Made by a program: the position numbers and the translations under genes. A stretch of DNA of 64,000 nt from Candidatus Zhuqueibacterota bacterium (GTDB lineage Bacteria > Zhuqueibacterota > Zhuqueibacteria > Oceanimicrobiales > Oceanimicrobiaceae): positions 62,001 through 126,000 of the forward strand of contig JAJDAF010000039.1 of the NCBI GenBank assembly GCA_029261995.1. The letters run 5' to 3'. This document shows positions 8,428-17,857 of this stretch, in pieces. The notes beneath the pieces are model-generated. The model did no database searches, had not been told where the DNA came from, and was given only the letters and a program-made list of their open reading frames with translations. The stretch's first letter is position 1, and each line of letters starts with the position of its first letter.

Positions 8428-9933
8428 TTACCCAAACTGCTTTTTGATTTCATTCAGAATTATCTTGTCGTCCGCACTGATTGTCTTGAGTAGTATGTTC
8501 AGCGCCAAGTAGGCGCCAAGAAAAGCGACTGTGGCGCCCACGAAGCCAGTGAAGTTCATCGCCGGCAGCAACCACGCCATGCAGGCGGCAGGAACTGCGG
8601 CGGCCATTGAGATGCGCGCGTAAACCGACAGTGGCGGCACAATGCGTTGAAGGTAGAAAACCTGCGCCAGGGCGACGCCGTTGTACAACAGGACCGAGAT
8701 CATTGTGGCCGTTGCCGCGCCGAGAAGCCCGTGGATCGGAATGAGTACGATGTTGAGCGCAACATTGATCACAAGCGCGCCAACCGAGTTGAGCAGCACC
8801 AGTTTCGGCCTGCCAATGACAATCAATACGTTCCCGACCGGGCCAACCAGTGCAGAGAAGAAAATACCTGACGACAACACCTGCAGCACCCGTGCTGCCG
8901 AGATGTACTCCTGGCCAAACATCAAGTGAATTAAAAACTCAGGGTAGAGCAGCACCAGCACATAACATGGCAAAGTCAGGATGTAAATCCATTTGCACGA
9001 AATCGAGTAGACATCACGAAAGAAGGCTCCATTCTTCCTAGCAAAATAGGTTGTCATGACAGGCACGGTCAAGGGGATAAAGGACTCGTAGACAACTCCA
9101 AGCAGGTCCGCCAATGGTACCGCTGCGTTGTAGATGCCGACCTGCTCCTGGTCGAGAAATCGGGCCAGCAGAATCGTGTCGGTATAGTGCAACGACATCA
9201 TGATGACGTTGACGAACATCAGCGGACCTGAAAACTTTAGAAAGGCGCCGGCTGCGCGCAGACTCACTGAGTGGCCCTTGAGCTCTGCGGGTAGGCGACG
9301 ACGTGCTGTAAGTGCAGCAATGGCGCACCCCGTGCCCAAGCCTACCAAGTAGATGCTGCCCAAGTGTGTGCCAGGTAGGCTTAACAGCCAGAAAACAACC
9401 AGGAAAAGGAATATCAGCCCTTGCCGAGAGATGTCCCGGAAGAAGACCAGCGCCCGCATGTTTTTGAAGCCCCCGAACACGACGGCCGTCAGGCGCAGAA
9501 ACAGATAGAACGGGATACTAGCGCCGAAGTAGTAAAGGAAAACCTCAATCTTCGGACTGTGAAAAAAACCACTTGCCAAGGTTCTTGTGCTGACCAAGAA
9601 GGCAATCGTCAGAATGCCCCCGATGCCCGCCAGCGTCAGGAAGGCGTTCACAATACTCTGCTTGACATCGCGCCACTCTCCCTTCGCCACGTGGAAAGAA
9701 ATCTGTCTTGGCAAGGCGTAGGGCACGCCAAACAGTGCAACGGCGACGACCACCGTGAACAATGCCAGGCCTGTGGAATACAGCCCATAGAACTCTTGTC
9801 CGAAACCGCGCGCGATTCCAGCGCGAATCAAATAGCCCAGCACCCGAGCGAACGCAGTACCCAAGAATACCACTCCGGCGCCTTTGGCGACAGTTCTGAC
9901 GAGACGGTCACGCTCTAATTTTGAGGTTTCCAT
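8428..9933 (-). CDS. Oligosaccharide flippase, Wzx/MATE-like
   Basis: The product is a 501-residue polytopic protein with about 12-14 hydrophobic helices. VAKGAGVVFLGTAFARVLGYLIRAGIARGF at the N-terminus is typical of the polysaccharide-synthesis branch of the MVF/MATE superfamily. It would flip lipid-linked glycan units across the inner membrane. The start at 9933 leaves 7 bases after the stop of the upstream glycosyltransferase and gives the family's usual N-terminus; no strong ribosome binding site is visible, so translation may be coupled. It is the last gene of the 8.4-14.4 kb minus-strand glycan set. Confidence 0.88.
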   Translation of the reverse strand: METSKLERDRLVRTVAKGAGVVFLGTAFARVLGYLIRAGIARGFGQEFYGLYSTGLALFTVVVAVALFGVPYALPRQISFHVAKGEWRDVKQSIVNAFLTLAGIGGILTIAFLVSTRTLASGFFHSPKIEVFLYYFGASIPFYLFLRLTAVVFGGFKNMRALVFFRDISRQGLIFLFLVVFWLLSLPGTHLGSIYLVGLGTGCAIAALTARRRLPAELKGHSVSLRAAGAFLKFSGPLMFVNVIMMSLHYTDTILLARFLDQEQVGIYNAAVPLADLLGVVYESFIPLTVPVMTTYFARKNGAFFRDVYSISCKWIYILTLPCYVLVLLYPEFLIHLMFGQEYISAARVLQVLSSGIFFSALVGPVGNVLIVIGRPKLVLLNSVGALVINVALNIVLIPIHGLLGAATATMISVLLYNGVALAQVFYLQRIVPPLSVYARISMAAAVPAACMAWLLPAMNFTGFVGATVAFLGAYLALNILLKTISADDKIILNEIKKQFG

Positions 9934-9940
9934 TAGATGG

Positions 9941-11308
9941 CTATGACTCGGATTTGACCTCATGTGGCCGGGTTGCGGACGGTGTGCGCGGCTCGACTGC
10001 GGCCTCCCAGTTGTCCACCAGTCGCTCTGCCAAGTTACGAATCTCATACTGCTCAACCTCACCCGCGCGGGCGGGCGCCGCACCCAGCTCACCACTCCGC
10101 CACTGCTCATAAAGCGTCACGGTCGCTTGCACGATCTGGCCTGGATCGCCTGGCGGCGCGATCACACCGGCCCCCGTTTGCCGCAATATCCGCTCGGCAT
10201 CACTGTCATCCGGCGCCAGCGCCAACACCGTCCGCCTTGCACCAAGATATTCGAACAGTTTGCTGGTTGGGATATTTCGCCCCTCAAACGTATCCATGAT
10301 GTAAAGCAGCAGCAGCGTCGATGAGACCATTTTCGTCAGCGTTGTCTTGTGGTCTTGGTACCCCAAAAATTCGATGTTGTCGGCGAACATGGTGGCCCGC
10401 AATTCATCGGCAACCGAGGCGTCCACGGCGCCACAGAAAACGAGTTTGAAGTCACGTTTGAAATCTTCACGATCCGTCACCAACCGCTCCAAAGCTTGAA
10501 TAAATGCGGATAGGTCGTAACGACTGAAGAATGAACCCACGTAGGTGATGGTGAAGTGCTGATTTTTCTCCTGCACGAGCCCGTCGAAGTCGGCCTGACT
10601 GAAACCGTTGGTAATCACCGTGGCCTTGCCGCTGGACCGCCCTGGCGCAGCAAGTTCCATTTCCCGCCCAACACCCTCGCACACCCAAATCAGATGGTCA
10701 GCGGCGCCCACCACTTTTCGACACAACATTTCATCTATCTTACGCGGCAGCCAGGCGGAACGTTTGGGCGCCAAATACTTGAACCAGGGGTCCCGAAAAT
10801 CCGCGACCCAAGGTTTCCCGCTCAGTCGCTTCAACCAGTACGCGACCAGATGGACGGTGTTCGGAGGCCCGGATGAAAAGATAAGATCGATTTCATTTTC
10901 GCGCAGCATCCGGAGCCCCTCTCGGATGGCAAAGGGCAGCCAGCCGGCACGCGGATCCGGTATAAAAAACCAATCTCGCAAAAACAGAGCCAATCGCTCT
11001 TTCAGTGATTTCGAACCGGAATCATCGACTGAAAGGGTTGACAAATCGACGGCTTCACCCTGATTGCGTTTCGTGAACCTGCGATAGAGGCGATAAGGCT
11101 CGGGTATGGTTGTCCGCAGCACCTCAACGCTGGCTGGAATCTTCGCCAGCAGAGATTCGTCACGGACAGGATAGTCTCCATCTTTGACCGTCAGAATAAG
11201 CGGTCGCCAGTCGAAGTCCTGCACGGCATTGAGAAAACGTAGAATCCGCTGCACGCCAGGCCCGCCGGAAGGTGGGAAATAGTATGTGATAAAGAGAACT
11301 TTCTTCAA
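9941..11308 (-). CDS. Glycosyltransferase, GT4-like
   Basis: This 455-residue GT-B enzyme begins with MKKVLFITYYFPPSGGPGVQ, the N-terminal glycine-rich loop of a GT4 subgroup. It carries SSGPPNTVHLVAYWLKRL and ADFRDPWFKY in the acceptor domain and the nucleotide-sugar site ITYVGSFFSRYDLSAFIQAL followed by RNIPTSKLFEYLGARRTVLAL. The start codon is TTG at 11308 with GGTGG 6 bases upstream. It sits between the dehydrogenase/acetyltransferase fusion and the flippase. The sugar transferred is unknown. Confidence 0.88.
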   Translation of the reverse strand: MKKVLFITYYFPPSGGPGVQRILRFLNAVQDFDWRPLILTVKDGDYPVRDESLLAKIPASVEVLRTTIPEPYRLYRRFTKRNQGEAVDLSTLSVDDSGSKSLKERLALFLRDWFFIPDPRAGWLPFAIREGLRMLRENEIDLIFSSGPPNTVHLVAYWLKRLSGKPWVADFRDPWFKYLAPKRSAWLPRKIDEMLCRKVVGAADHLIWVCEGVGREMELAAPGRSSGKATVITNGFSQADFDGLVQEKNQHFTITYVGSFFSRYDLSAFIQALERLVTDREDFKRDFKLVFCGAVDASVADELRATMFADNIEFLGYQDHKTTLTKMVSSTLLLLYIMDTFEGRNIPTSKLFEYLGARRTVLALAPDDSDAERILRQTGAGVIAPPGDPGQIVQATVTLYEQWRSGELGAAPARAGEVEQYEIRNLAERLVDNWEAAVEPRTPSATRPHEVKSES

Positions 11309-11361
11309 ATCAAACCACCAAAGGTGCGATCTGCGTCACAAAGATCAACACGAACCCGGAA

Positions 11362-12942
11362 TCAGACTGTAACAAGCTGGTCATCCTCCCCAACGGAATA
11401 GTCGCGGCCGCACTCTTTGCACTTCAACTGGTTCGAAGCCGGCTCGCCGGTTTGCAGACGGATGCCGCAAGCGCACATCCAGCCGATCTGCTTGGCCGGC
11501 ACGCCAGCCATCAATGCATGGGATTTGACATCCTTGGTCACCACCGCGCCTGCCGCCACGAAGGCATTCTCACCGATGGTCACGCCACACACAATCGTGC
11601 AGTTGGCGCCCATCGAGGCGCCGCGTCTGACATGCGTTGTCAGATAGTCATCCGCCGTGTTGCGCGGGAATGCCGAGCGTGGCGTCTTGACATTAGTAAA
11701 CACCATGGATGGGCCGCAAAAGGTGTCATTCTCCAAAATCACGCCTTCGTACAAGGAGACATTGTTCTGAATTTTCACATTATCGCCAACCGTGACGTTC
11801 GGCGCGACAAAGACATTCTGGCCCAGGCTGCATTTTCGTCCGATTTTCGAATTTGAGCTGATATGCGAGAAATGCCAAATTCGTGTCCCATCGCCGACCT
11901 CGGCGCCGTCGTCAACCACGGCGGTGGGATGAGCAAAGGTAGCAGCCGATTTCGGAATCACAACGGTTTGTGTTTGCGATTCCAGAGACTGCTGGGCTGC
12001 ATGCAACACGCGTAGCACGTCGAGCGCTTCCTGAGCATCCGTGATTGGCCGCTTGCGCGTTTGCACACATTCGATGAAGTGTTGCATCTCGCTCTTCAAC
12101 GGCTCTTTGTCTTCGTAGTCAACAATCTGAACATCGTCATCGCGTTTGACGGGCTGGCCTTTGACAAAGTCGATGCCGCGCTCATAAAGCTCCAGCTTGC
12201 CGGACTGTTTGGTGTCATCGAACACCAGCATGGCTTTGTCGCCGACAATCACGAGTTTGTGTTCTTTGAAGGGGTGCAGCCAGCTCACGTGAATGTTCGC
12301 CATCACGCCGCTCTTCCATTTGAGTACAGTCAGCGTGACATCGTGAATGCCGGGCTGCAGAATAATCTCGCCGGAGGAGGTTACGTGGTCGGGCCGTCCG
12401 CCCATGAGATAATTCAAAACGGAAATGTCATGCGGTGCGAAACTCCAAAGAATGTTCTCTTCAGAGCGTACTTTGCCGAGGTTGAGCCGGTTGGAGTAAC
12501 AATAGGCCACCCGGCCCAGCAGGCCGCTGTCAATCGTTTCTTTGATTTTTAGAATGGCAGGATGGTAGCGCAAAATGTGGCCGACCATGAGTATCCGCTG
12601 GCTGGCGTCCGCAAGCCGCGCAAGCTCTTCTCCCTCTTCCGGCCGCAGCGCCAACGGCTTCTCCACGAAGACATCTTTGCCTGCACTGAGCGCTTCACGC
12701 ACCAGAGTAAAATGAGTCGCGGCAGGAGTCGCGATGGAGACTGCCGTCACGGAATCGTCCTGCAAAACATCCTGCACCTGCTCAACGCAGTTGACCTCCG
12801 GATATTGTTTGGCGTAGCGGCTCAGCGAGTCCCGATTCGTATCGCAAATTGTCGTCAGGACGCCAAGATCATGCAAATTTCTAACAATGTTCTTTCCCCA
12901 GTAACCACCACCGATGTGAGCAATTTTTGTTGTTCCAGCCAT
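11362..12942 (-). CDS. Fusion: Gfo/Idh/MocA oxidoreductase + hexapeptide N-acetyltransferase + zinc-ribbon tail (WbpB-WbpD-like)
   Basis: The 526-residue product joins two enzymes usually encoded separately. Residues about 1-325 are a Gfo/Idh/MocA dehydrogenase: Rossmann loop HIGGGYWGKNIVRNL, the EKPL motif (VFVEKPLAL) and SFAPHDISVLNYLMGG with the active-site His. Residues about 333-490 form a left-handed beta-helix acetyltransferase (WlbB/WbpD type) with repeated hexapeptides such as IGRKCSLGQNVFVAPNVTVG and FTNVKTPRSAFPR. The last 40 residues hold CACG and CKEC, a likely zinc ribbon. In Pseudomonas and Bordetella the two activities serve UDP-2,3-diacetamido-2,3-dideoxy-glucuronic acid synthesis; that pathway role is inferred. 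The aminotransferase step between them (WbpE) is not in this cluster. Confidence 0.88.
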   Translation of the reverse strand: MAGTTKIAHIGGGYWGKNIVRNLHDLGVLTTICDTNRDSLSRYAKQYPEVNCVEQVQDVLQDDSVTAVSIATPAATHFTLVREALSAGKDVFVEKPLALRPEEGEELARLADASQRILMVGHILRYHPAILKIKETIDSGLLGRVAYCYSNRLNLGKVRSEENILWSFAPHDISVLNYLMGGRPDHVTSSGEIILQPGIHDVTLTVLKWKSGVMANIHVSWLHPFKEHKLVIVGDKAMLVFDDTKQSGKLELYERGIDFVKGQPVKRDDDVQIVDYEDKEPLKSEMQHFIECVQTRKRPITDAQEALDVLRVLHAAQQSLESQTQTVVIPKSAATFAHPTAVVDDGAEVGDGTRIWHFSHISSNSKIGRKCSLGQNVFVAPNVTVGDNVKIQNNVSLYEGVILENDTFCGPSMVFTNVKTPRSAFPRNTADDYLTTHVRRGASMGANCTIVCGVTIGENAFVAAGAVVTKDVKSHALMAGVPAKQIGWMCACGIRLQTGEPASNQLKCKECGRDYSVGEDDQLVTV

Positions 12943-13056
12943 GGACCTGTTCTCGCGTGTTTATTACTTTAAAATGAATTTGCCACGGGCAATTAAGCAA
13001 ACCGAAAACACTATATCAAGCCTTAACCCTAATCTGATGATTATTTAATATGTTAT

Positions 13057-14379
13057 TCATGCCCGAGTATACAACTCGAAAATTTCCTTGCCGCTGAAAA
13101 ACGGACTGCCCTGGGCCTGACAATATTCCATGAGTTCGAGAAGAACGTCCCGCCAGCCTGCGTACTTGCATTCCGAGTAATGAGTGTTGTGCCACAAGAT
13201 GGTAAAGCAGCCGCCGAATTTTCTAACCTCCTGAATCATGCCTGCGGTTCGCTCCAACACCTCGGACTGAGGTACGCCCATGTAAGCGGGATTCTGCAGC
13301 GTTCCGTCCATCAAGTGCAGGGGGATTTCAAGAACGTCCAGAGGCCGGTCGTTCTCGATGTCGTAAAGGTAAAACGGAAAGCAGATGCCGTTTCGAAAAC
13401 CGAAGTGTTCGGAGAACCCAAGTGTGCTGTCGTATTTGAAACCTGCCTCATGCAGCAAGCGCGGGGTGCTCCGAACATCGTACATCAGGTAGTGAAACCG
13501 ATTGCCGTGCGCGCTGTGATTGAGGCGAATGATGTCCTGCACAAGTTGCTCTATGCTTGCATGCGCGCCGTAACTGCCATGTACGCCAATCTCGCTGCCC
13601 TGCTGCTGAATCAACTCGAAAACACGCCTGAATTTTGGATCTTCGATGTCGTAGTCAGAAGTCGTTTCATCCCGCGCCTTTCCTTTTCGGCAGAGAAAAT
13701 AATAGGAGGCGTGCGCCTGGAAACGCCTCTCAATATCAAGCATAGTCTCGAAATTGAACCAATCATCCTTTGCAAACAAGGCTTGCAGACCGAATCGTAG
13801 CAAGGGCCATGGGCGCCAACGTCGGAGTCCTTGTGCGCCGCCCTCCAGCCAGCCAGTCCGGCACTTATCGATGTCGTGGGTCAGGCATGTGACAAAGCTG
13901 TGATCGCCCCATGGCGCTGGGGCCAGCTTTCTGTTGTACACCGTCTCCACCGCCGTTTTCAGGATATCAAAGTAGTAGTTGACGACCGGCACTTCCACAA
14001 GATTGAAACGGGATTGTAGGCTTTCCGCGAAGGGAAAGCGGCCGTGTTCGTCGCGCACATCGCAGGCATATTCCTGCCAGCCGCTTAGCATGAAAAAGCT
14101 GGACGCAATGATGTCAAAGTTGATCTCAGCGCGACCGTCACGAATCTCAAGAATCTCAGCATCCGCCGTGTCCAGAAGAAACGGAATCGTGACACCATCC
14201 CACTGTTTATGAACCACGGCATCCAGAGCGAGCTTCTGTCGAGTCTCGAAATACGCGACGCGGCCGCGCCGGATATTGATCTTCGCAGCATCATCGCCGT
14301 AGCCTATTTCAACCTCACCGGGCACGAGACCGAAGATCCTGCAAAAGTGAGAGATAACGTAATCGAACTTGTTGGTCAC
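13057..14379 (-). CDS. Polysaccharide deacetylase-like (NodB-fold) protein
   Basis: The product has 440 residues. The C-terminal two thirds resemble a NodB-fold carbohydrate esterase, with the metal site THDIDK (about residue 175) and HGSYGAH (about 270) and an ILWHNTHYSECKY active-site-like stretch near the end. The N-terminal 150 residues are a separate region often found with this deacetylase group in polysaccharide clusters. No signal peptide is visible. The start is GTG at 14379 with GAGG about 10 bases upstream. It lies upstream of the fusion gene in the same orientation with a 113-base gap. The substrate is likely an N-acetyl sugar of the surface glycan. Confidence 0.8.
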   Translation of the reverse strand: MTNKFDYVISHFCRIFGLVPGEVEIGYGDDAAKINIRRGRVAYFETRQKLALDAVVHKQWDGVTIPFLLDTADAEILEIRDGRAEINFDIIASSFFMLSGWQEYACDVRDEHGRFPFAESLQSRFNLVEVPVVNYYFDILKTAVETVYNRKLAPAPWGDHSFVTCLTHDIDKCRTGWLEGGAQGLRRWRPWPLLRFGLQALFAKDDWFNFETMLDIERRFQAHASYYFLCRKGKARDETTSDYDIEDPKFRRVFELIQQQGSEIGVHGSYGAHASIEQLVQDIIRLNHSAHGNRFHYLMYDVRSTPRLLHEAGFKYDSTLGFSEHFGFRNGICFPFYLYDIENDRPLDVLEIPLHLMDGTLQNPAYMGVPQSEVLERTAGMIQEVRKFGGCFTILWHNTHYSECKYAGWRDVLLELMEYCQAQGSPFFSGKEIFELYTRA

Positions 14380-14407
14380 AAATTAGCCTCTGATTCAAAA
14401 CAGGACT

Positions 14408-14435
14408 AAAATACTCAAACAAGGGCAAGATTCAA
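14408..14435 (-). promoter_or_regulatory. Possible promoter of the 13057-14379 gene
   Basis: TTGAAT (14430-14435), a 16-base spacer and TATTTT (14408-14413) on the minus strand lie about 29 bases before the GTG start. The match is moderate and nothing else supports it. Confidence 0.35.
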
Positions 14436-14561
14436 AAGAATTCTTTGCGAACAAAACGAAGGGCAGTGTTGCTTGAATGGTTGGCTGATAGTAAGAGATC
14501 GCGAAACCAGGCTTGGGGCAGAGCCGTGGCATGAAAACACATCTGAGGCTCTCGCCGCTTC

Positions 14562-15422
14562 TTAGTCACGTTGAAGTGCGACCGGGGCGGGTTGACCGTC
14601 AGGGATCAGCTCGATCTCAAATAGCTTAGGCCAGCGCTTGCCGGTGACGTATAGCCGATTCTGGTCAGCATCGAAGGCGATGCCGTTGAGCACGTTGCCT
14701 TGTCCCTGATCGATGGAGCCAGCCAATCCAGTGAGATCGATGTAGGCGGAAACCTCGCCTGTCTCCGGGTTGATGACGGCGATGAGGTCAGTGAACCAAA
14801 TGTTTGCAAAAACAAAGCCTTCGATGAATTCAAGTTCGTTGAGCCTCGTTACCGGGCCGGTGTCGTCGTGCACGGCAACTTCGCCTGTTCGCTGTAGCGA
14901 CTCCGAGTCCAGAAAGTAGAGATTCGCGCTACCGTCGCTCATGATAAACCTGGCGCCGTCGTGCGTCAACCCCCACCCCTGAGTTGGGTAGGAAAACTCT
15001 CCGCGCGACTCAAACGTCGTCTTGTCGTAGATGAAACCTTTGTTGCTGACAAAGGTGAGCTGCACAATCCTGTCATTATAGACCGCAATTCCCTCGCCGA
15101 AATACTGAGAGGCAATGTCGATTTGCTGCTCTACTGCGCCGGTTGCAAGATCCACGCGGCGCAGACTGGAACTGCCGTTCAAACCTGTGCCTTCGAACAA
15201 CGTCCCGGAATCGATTACCAAGCCTTGAGTGAACGCGGCCGCATCGTGCGGAAACTCTTCCACGACTCTGTAAGTGTAGTGTTTCGAGCTGTCAGACAGG
15301 ACCGGACCGCGTACTCCGCCTCCTGGTGAAGTCGGTGAATCAGAACAGGCCAAGCCGAAAATCGTCAGGAATCCTGCCGTGGCCAAGAACAGGCCTTGTT
15401 TGTGCGCGCGCAAAAACATCAC
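14562..15422 (-). CDS. Glutaminyl-peptide cyclotransferase family lipoprotein
   Basis: This is a 286-residue lipoprotein with a hydrophobic signal ending in a GLAC lipobox (Cys about residue 26), then a Ser/Pro/Gly linker and a five-bladed propeller of the Glu_cyclase_2 family (PF05096, plant/bacterial glutaminyl cyclase). Diagnostic stretches are EEFPHDAAAFTQGLVI, LFEGTGLNGSSSLR, GWGLTHDG, LNELEFIEGFVFANIWFTD and LNGIAFDADQNRLYVTGKRW. The family forms pyroglutamate at peptide N-termini; activity here is inferred from conservation. The GTG at 15422 has GGAG 8 bases upstream; ATG is the next codon. It lies 35 bases after another secreted propeller protein. Confidence 0.87.
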   Translation of the reverse strand: MMFLRAHKQGLFLATAGFLTIFGLACSDSPTSPGGGVRGPVLSDSSKHYTYRVVEEFPHDAAAFTQGLVIDSGTLFEGTGLNGSSSLRRVDLATGAVEQQIDIASQYFGEGIAVYNDRIVQLTFVSNKGFIYDKTTFESRGEFSYPTQGWGLTHDGARFIMSDGSANLYFLDSESLQRTGEVAVHDDTGPVTRLNELEFIEGFVFANIWFTDLIAVINPETGEVSAYIDLTGLAGSIDQGQGNVLNGIAFDADQNRLYVTGKRWPKLFEIELIPDGQPAPVALQRD

Positions 15423-15457
15423 GTGAGTTGCTCCATCTATCGCGGTGAAAATGCCGG

Positions 15458-16363
15458 CTAGTTTGCCGGCGTGTTGAGTCTTGGGTAGTAGAAAAGGTGT
15501 GCCGGTAGACTGGCGAACTCTTCGCTGGTGGTGAAATAGCCCGAGCCGTTAGCCTCCCAGCAAACAGCCTCACCCTGGGGCTCCGGGATATAAGGCACCC
15601 GTATCGGCCGTTGAGCAAAAACCTCGCGCAACGGTTGGGCCGCGGATCGCTGCCAGTAGTAAACATGACCATAGGTTTTGAGCAACAGTTCATCACCAGA
15701 AGGAGAAATGTCACCGCCAACGACGTTCAGCATATCAAGAGTCGCCACAGCTTCCGCGGTCGATACTTCCGAAATCGATTGCGGAAAAGGCAGAACGTAA
15801 ACTCGCACCTGCTCTTCACGCTTCGAGACGATGTATATATCCCGGGTAGACGGGTCAAGCATCAGGGTCTCGGCATCGCGATTGCCATCGGGGAAACGAA
15901 AGGTGATGGTCTCGACATTGCCGAGCGTGATCTCCTCTTCCACCCTTTGCTGCCGCACAACCGGTTCGGGGACACGATAGATATATTTCAGATCATAGCG
16001 GGACAGGTTGTCGCCAATATTGCCAATGTAGATGTACTGCGTGTTTGCTGCGGGGCCGGTTCCGATGGCAATGTCCTCCCAATCCCGGCAACTCGCCCCA
16101 GCCAGCCGGTAAACCGCCAGATGCTTGCCCGTTGCAGAAAGTGCAAAAATGCGTGGACCCCGATCGGAATCATTGTGAGTCCAGAGCACATCCGCGTTTT
16201 GGCGGCTGGCCGCAATGCCGGAGGCCTCGCGAATCGGAGCATGTTCGAGAATGCCGCGATCTATTCGTTCCCCAAACTCCGGCATGCTTCCATGAAGCTT
16301 CAAGAAAAGCATGCCGACAATGCATATGACGGTGACCGATGTCCCTACTCTTTTATGACTCAT
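15458..16363 (-). CDS. Secreted beta-propeller protein of unknown function
   Basis: The product has 301 residues with an N-terminal hydrophobic segment (about 9-24) that is a signal peptide or anchor. The remainder looks like a six- or seven-bladed propeller: ASGIAASRQNADVLWTHNDS, DWEDIAIG, IYIGNIGDN, DAETLMLDPSTRDIYIVSKRE, GGDISPSGDELLLKTYGH and PQGEAVCWEANGSGYFTTSE. This pattern recurs in uncharacterised periplasmic proteins that contain NHL- or SdiA-regulated-like repeats. It precedes the glutaminyl cyclase-like gene by 35 bases. I do not recognise a catalytic site. Confidence 0.75.
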   Translation of the reverse strand: MSHKRVGTSVTVICIVGMLFLKLHGSMPEFGERIDRGILEHAPIREASGIAASRQNADVLWTHNDSDRGPRIFALSATGKHLAVYRLAGASCRDWEDIAIGTGPAANTQYIYIGNIGDNLSRYDLKYIYRVPEPVVRQQRVEEEITLGNVETITFRFPDGNRDAETLMLDPSTRDIYIVSKREEQVRVYVLPFPQSISEVSTAEAVATLDMLNVVGGDISPSGDELLLKTYGHVYYWQRSAAQPLREVFAQRPIRVPYIPEPQGEAVCWEANGSGYFTTSEEFASLPAHLFYYPRLNTPAN

Positions 16364-16468
16364 AATCTTTCATATCGGCAAGTTTGCTCGTGAGCGCCAG
16401 CGTCTTAGCGCCGCGGTAGCTCTCTGCACTAAACAACTCTGCACTCTGAATTGTTCCGGATCTCCTGG

Positions 16469-17857
16469 CTAAGAGTCGTCAACGCCAAGACTCGAGTCCT
16501 GAATCCGGGCAACCTGATCCCGGACTCGGACAAACTCCAGATCGCGAACGTGTTGCATGAGACCATCCTCGAGGGCGGCCACATGTTTTCTGTCCCTGGC
16601 AAACACGTCTTGTAACTCCATGGCGTCCTCGATGAGATGATAGAGTTGCATTTCGCGTGTTTCCGTATCGTAGATAAGCTTCCAATTGCCAGTACGGCAG
16701 GCGTAGACTTTCGGCACACGGTCGGTGTGGAACATCAGTGCATCCGCTGGCGGCCCACCATCCACGCCACGGGCGGCATTGGCCCAGATGCCAGGCCCGG
16801 CACTGTCGAATAACGATCTGAGCTGAAGTCCATTGTCCAGGCCGGCAAGTCGAAGAATGGTCGGTGAAATCCGCAACAGACTCACGATGTCGGAGGTGAC
16901 TTCACCCTGGACTTGCCCGGGTCGCTTTATCAAGAGCGGTACATGGAGCAACTCGTCGAACAGTTTGGATTTGTGCTGCATGTCGCCATGTTCCATGAAT
17001 TCCTCCCCATGGTCGGCAGTGCATACAATCAAAGCATCATCGAACAACCCCTGCCGTTGCAGGCAGGACAGCACTGCGCCGATTTTCTGATCGACTTGTA
17101 GGACCGTGGCGTCGTAAAGATCCTGCACTTTGCCCAACATCACCGGGCTCAAATCCAGATGCTCACGTAGCCGCGTGTTCAGGCGGAAATTCTCGTCTTT
17201 CATGATGGGCTCCATGCCCAGCGCTGCCTGAGCCTGCCGCTGCGGCAGATAAGGGTAATGCGTGTCCATCAGGTGGAGCCAGAGGAAGAAGGGGGAGCCC
17301 GCAAGCTCTTGCAGCAATGAAGCGGTGTAGGCACTCAGTTGCGTTTCCAGTTGTGCTTTGGCATGAATTGATGACTCAGACACAAGATAGCGTTCGACAT
17401 CAAGGCCGGGAATGGCAATTCGTGCAGCAGCATGGGTGCTGGAAATCGGGGAGGCGCCGCCAGCAGTTTTCCGGCCAGACGGCGCAGGAATCTGAAAATC
17501 CACGAAATCATCGAAACTATCGAAACCGCGGTCGTACTTGAAATATCGCGAGACATAGGGATTGGCAGCATTGACACCAGCAGTTTTGTAACCAGCGTCA
17601 GACAGGATTTCGGCCAGAGTCACCGGGGCATCAAACAAGCCGAGCTTTTCTGAAACCAACGCACTTCGGCCGGACATGATGGCCGGGAAAGCGTGCGGCG
17701 TATTCGGCCCATTGCTGAAGGCGTGCGAGAATCTGATGCTGCAGGTAGCCAGGCGATCGAGATTGGGTGAGAGAGAGCGGCTGTTGCCGTAGCAACCCAG
17801 CCGATCCGCCCGTAGCGAATCGATGGTGATGAAAATAATGTTGTTAAGCTCGTGCAC
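16469..17857 (-). CDS. Sulfatase-fold (alkaline phosphatase superfamily) hydrolase or transferase
   Basis: This 462-residue protein has the sulfatase fold: metal-binding FITIDSLRADRLGCYG near the N-terminus (Asp 13) and TADHGEEFMEHG with metal ligands in the C-terminal half. At the position of the formylglycine motif CxPSR the sequence reads GPNTPHAFPAIMSG, with Thr 53 aligning to the nucleophile Cys. It is therefore probably not an FGly sulfatase; Thr is the nucleophile in many phosphoesterases and phosphotransferases of this superfamily. No signal peptide is seen. The start is GTG at 17857, directly abutting the stop of the small upstream gene. It is the last gene of the heptose/glycosyltransferase operon. 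Confidence 0.85.
   Translation of the reverse strand: MHELNNIIFITIDSLRADRLGCYGNSRSLSPNLDRLATCSIRFSHAFSNGPNTPHAFPAIMSGRSALVSEKLGLFDAPVTLAEILSDAGYKTAGVNAANPYVSRYFKYDRGFDSFDDFVDFQIPAPSGRKTAGGASPISSTHAAARIAIPGLDVERYLVSESSIHAKAQLETQLSAYTASLLQELAGSPFFLWLHLMDTHYPYLPQRQAQAALGMEPIMKDENFRLNTRLREHLDLSPVMLGKVQDLYDATVLQVDQKIGAVLSCLQRQGLFDDALIVCTADHGEEFMEHGDMQHKSKLFDELLHVPLLIKRPGQVQGEVTSDIVSLLRISPTILRLAGLDNGLQLRSLFDSAGPGIWANAARGVDGGPPADALMFHTDRVPKVYACRTGNWKLIYDTETREMQLYHLIEDAMELQDVFARDRKHVAALEDGLMQHVRDLEFVRVRDQVARIQDSSLGVDDS

Noticed and set aside
16469-17857. Arylsulfatase annotation.
   Set aside because: The CxPSR signature is absent, with Thr at the nucleophile position, so formylglycine formation is impossible at this site.
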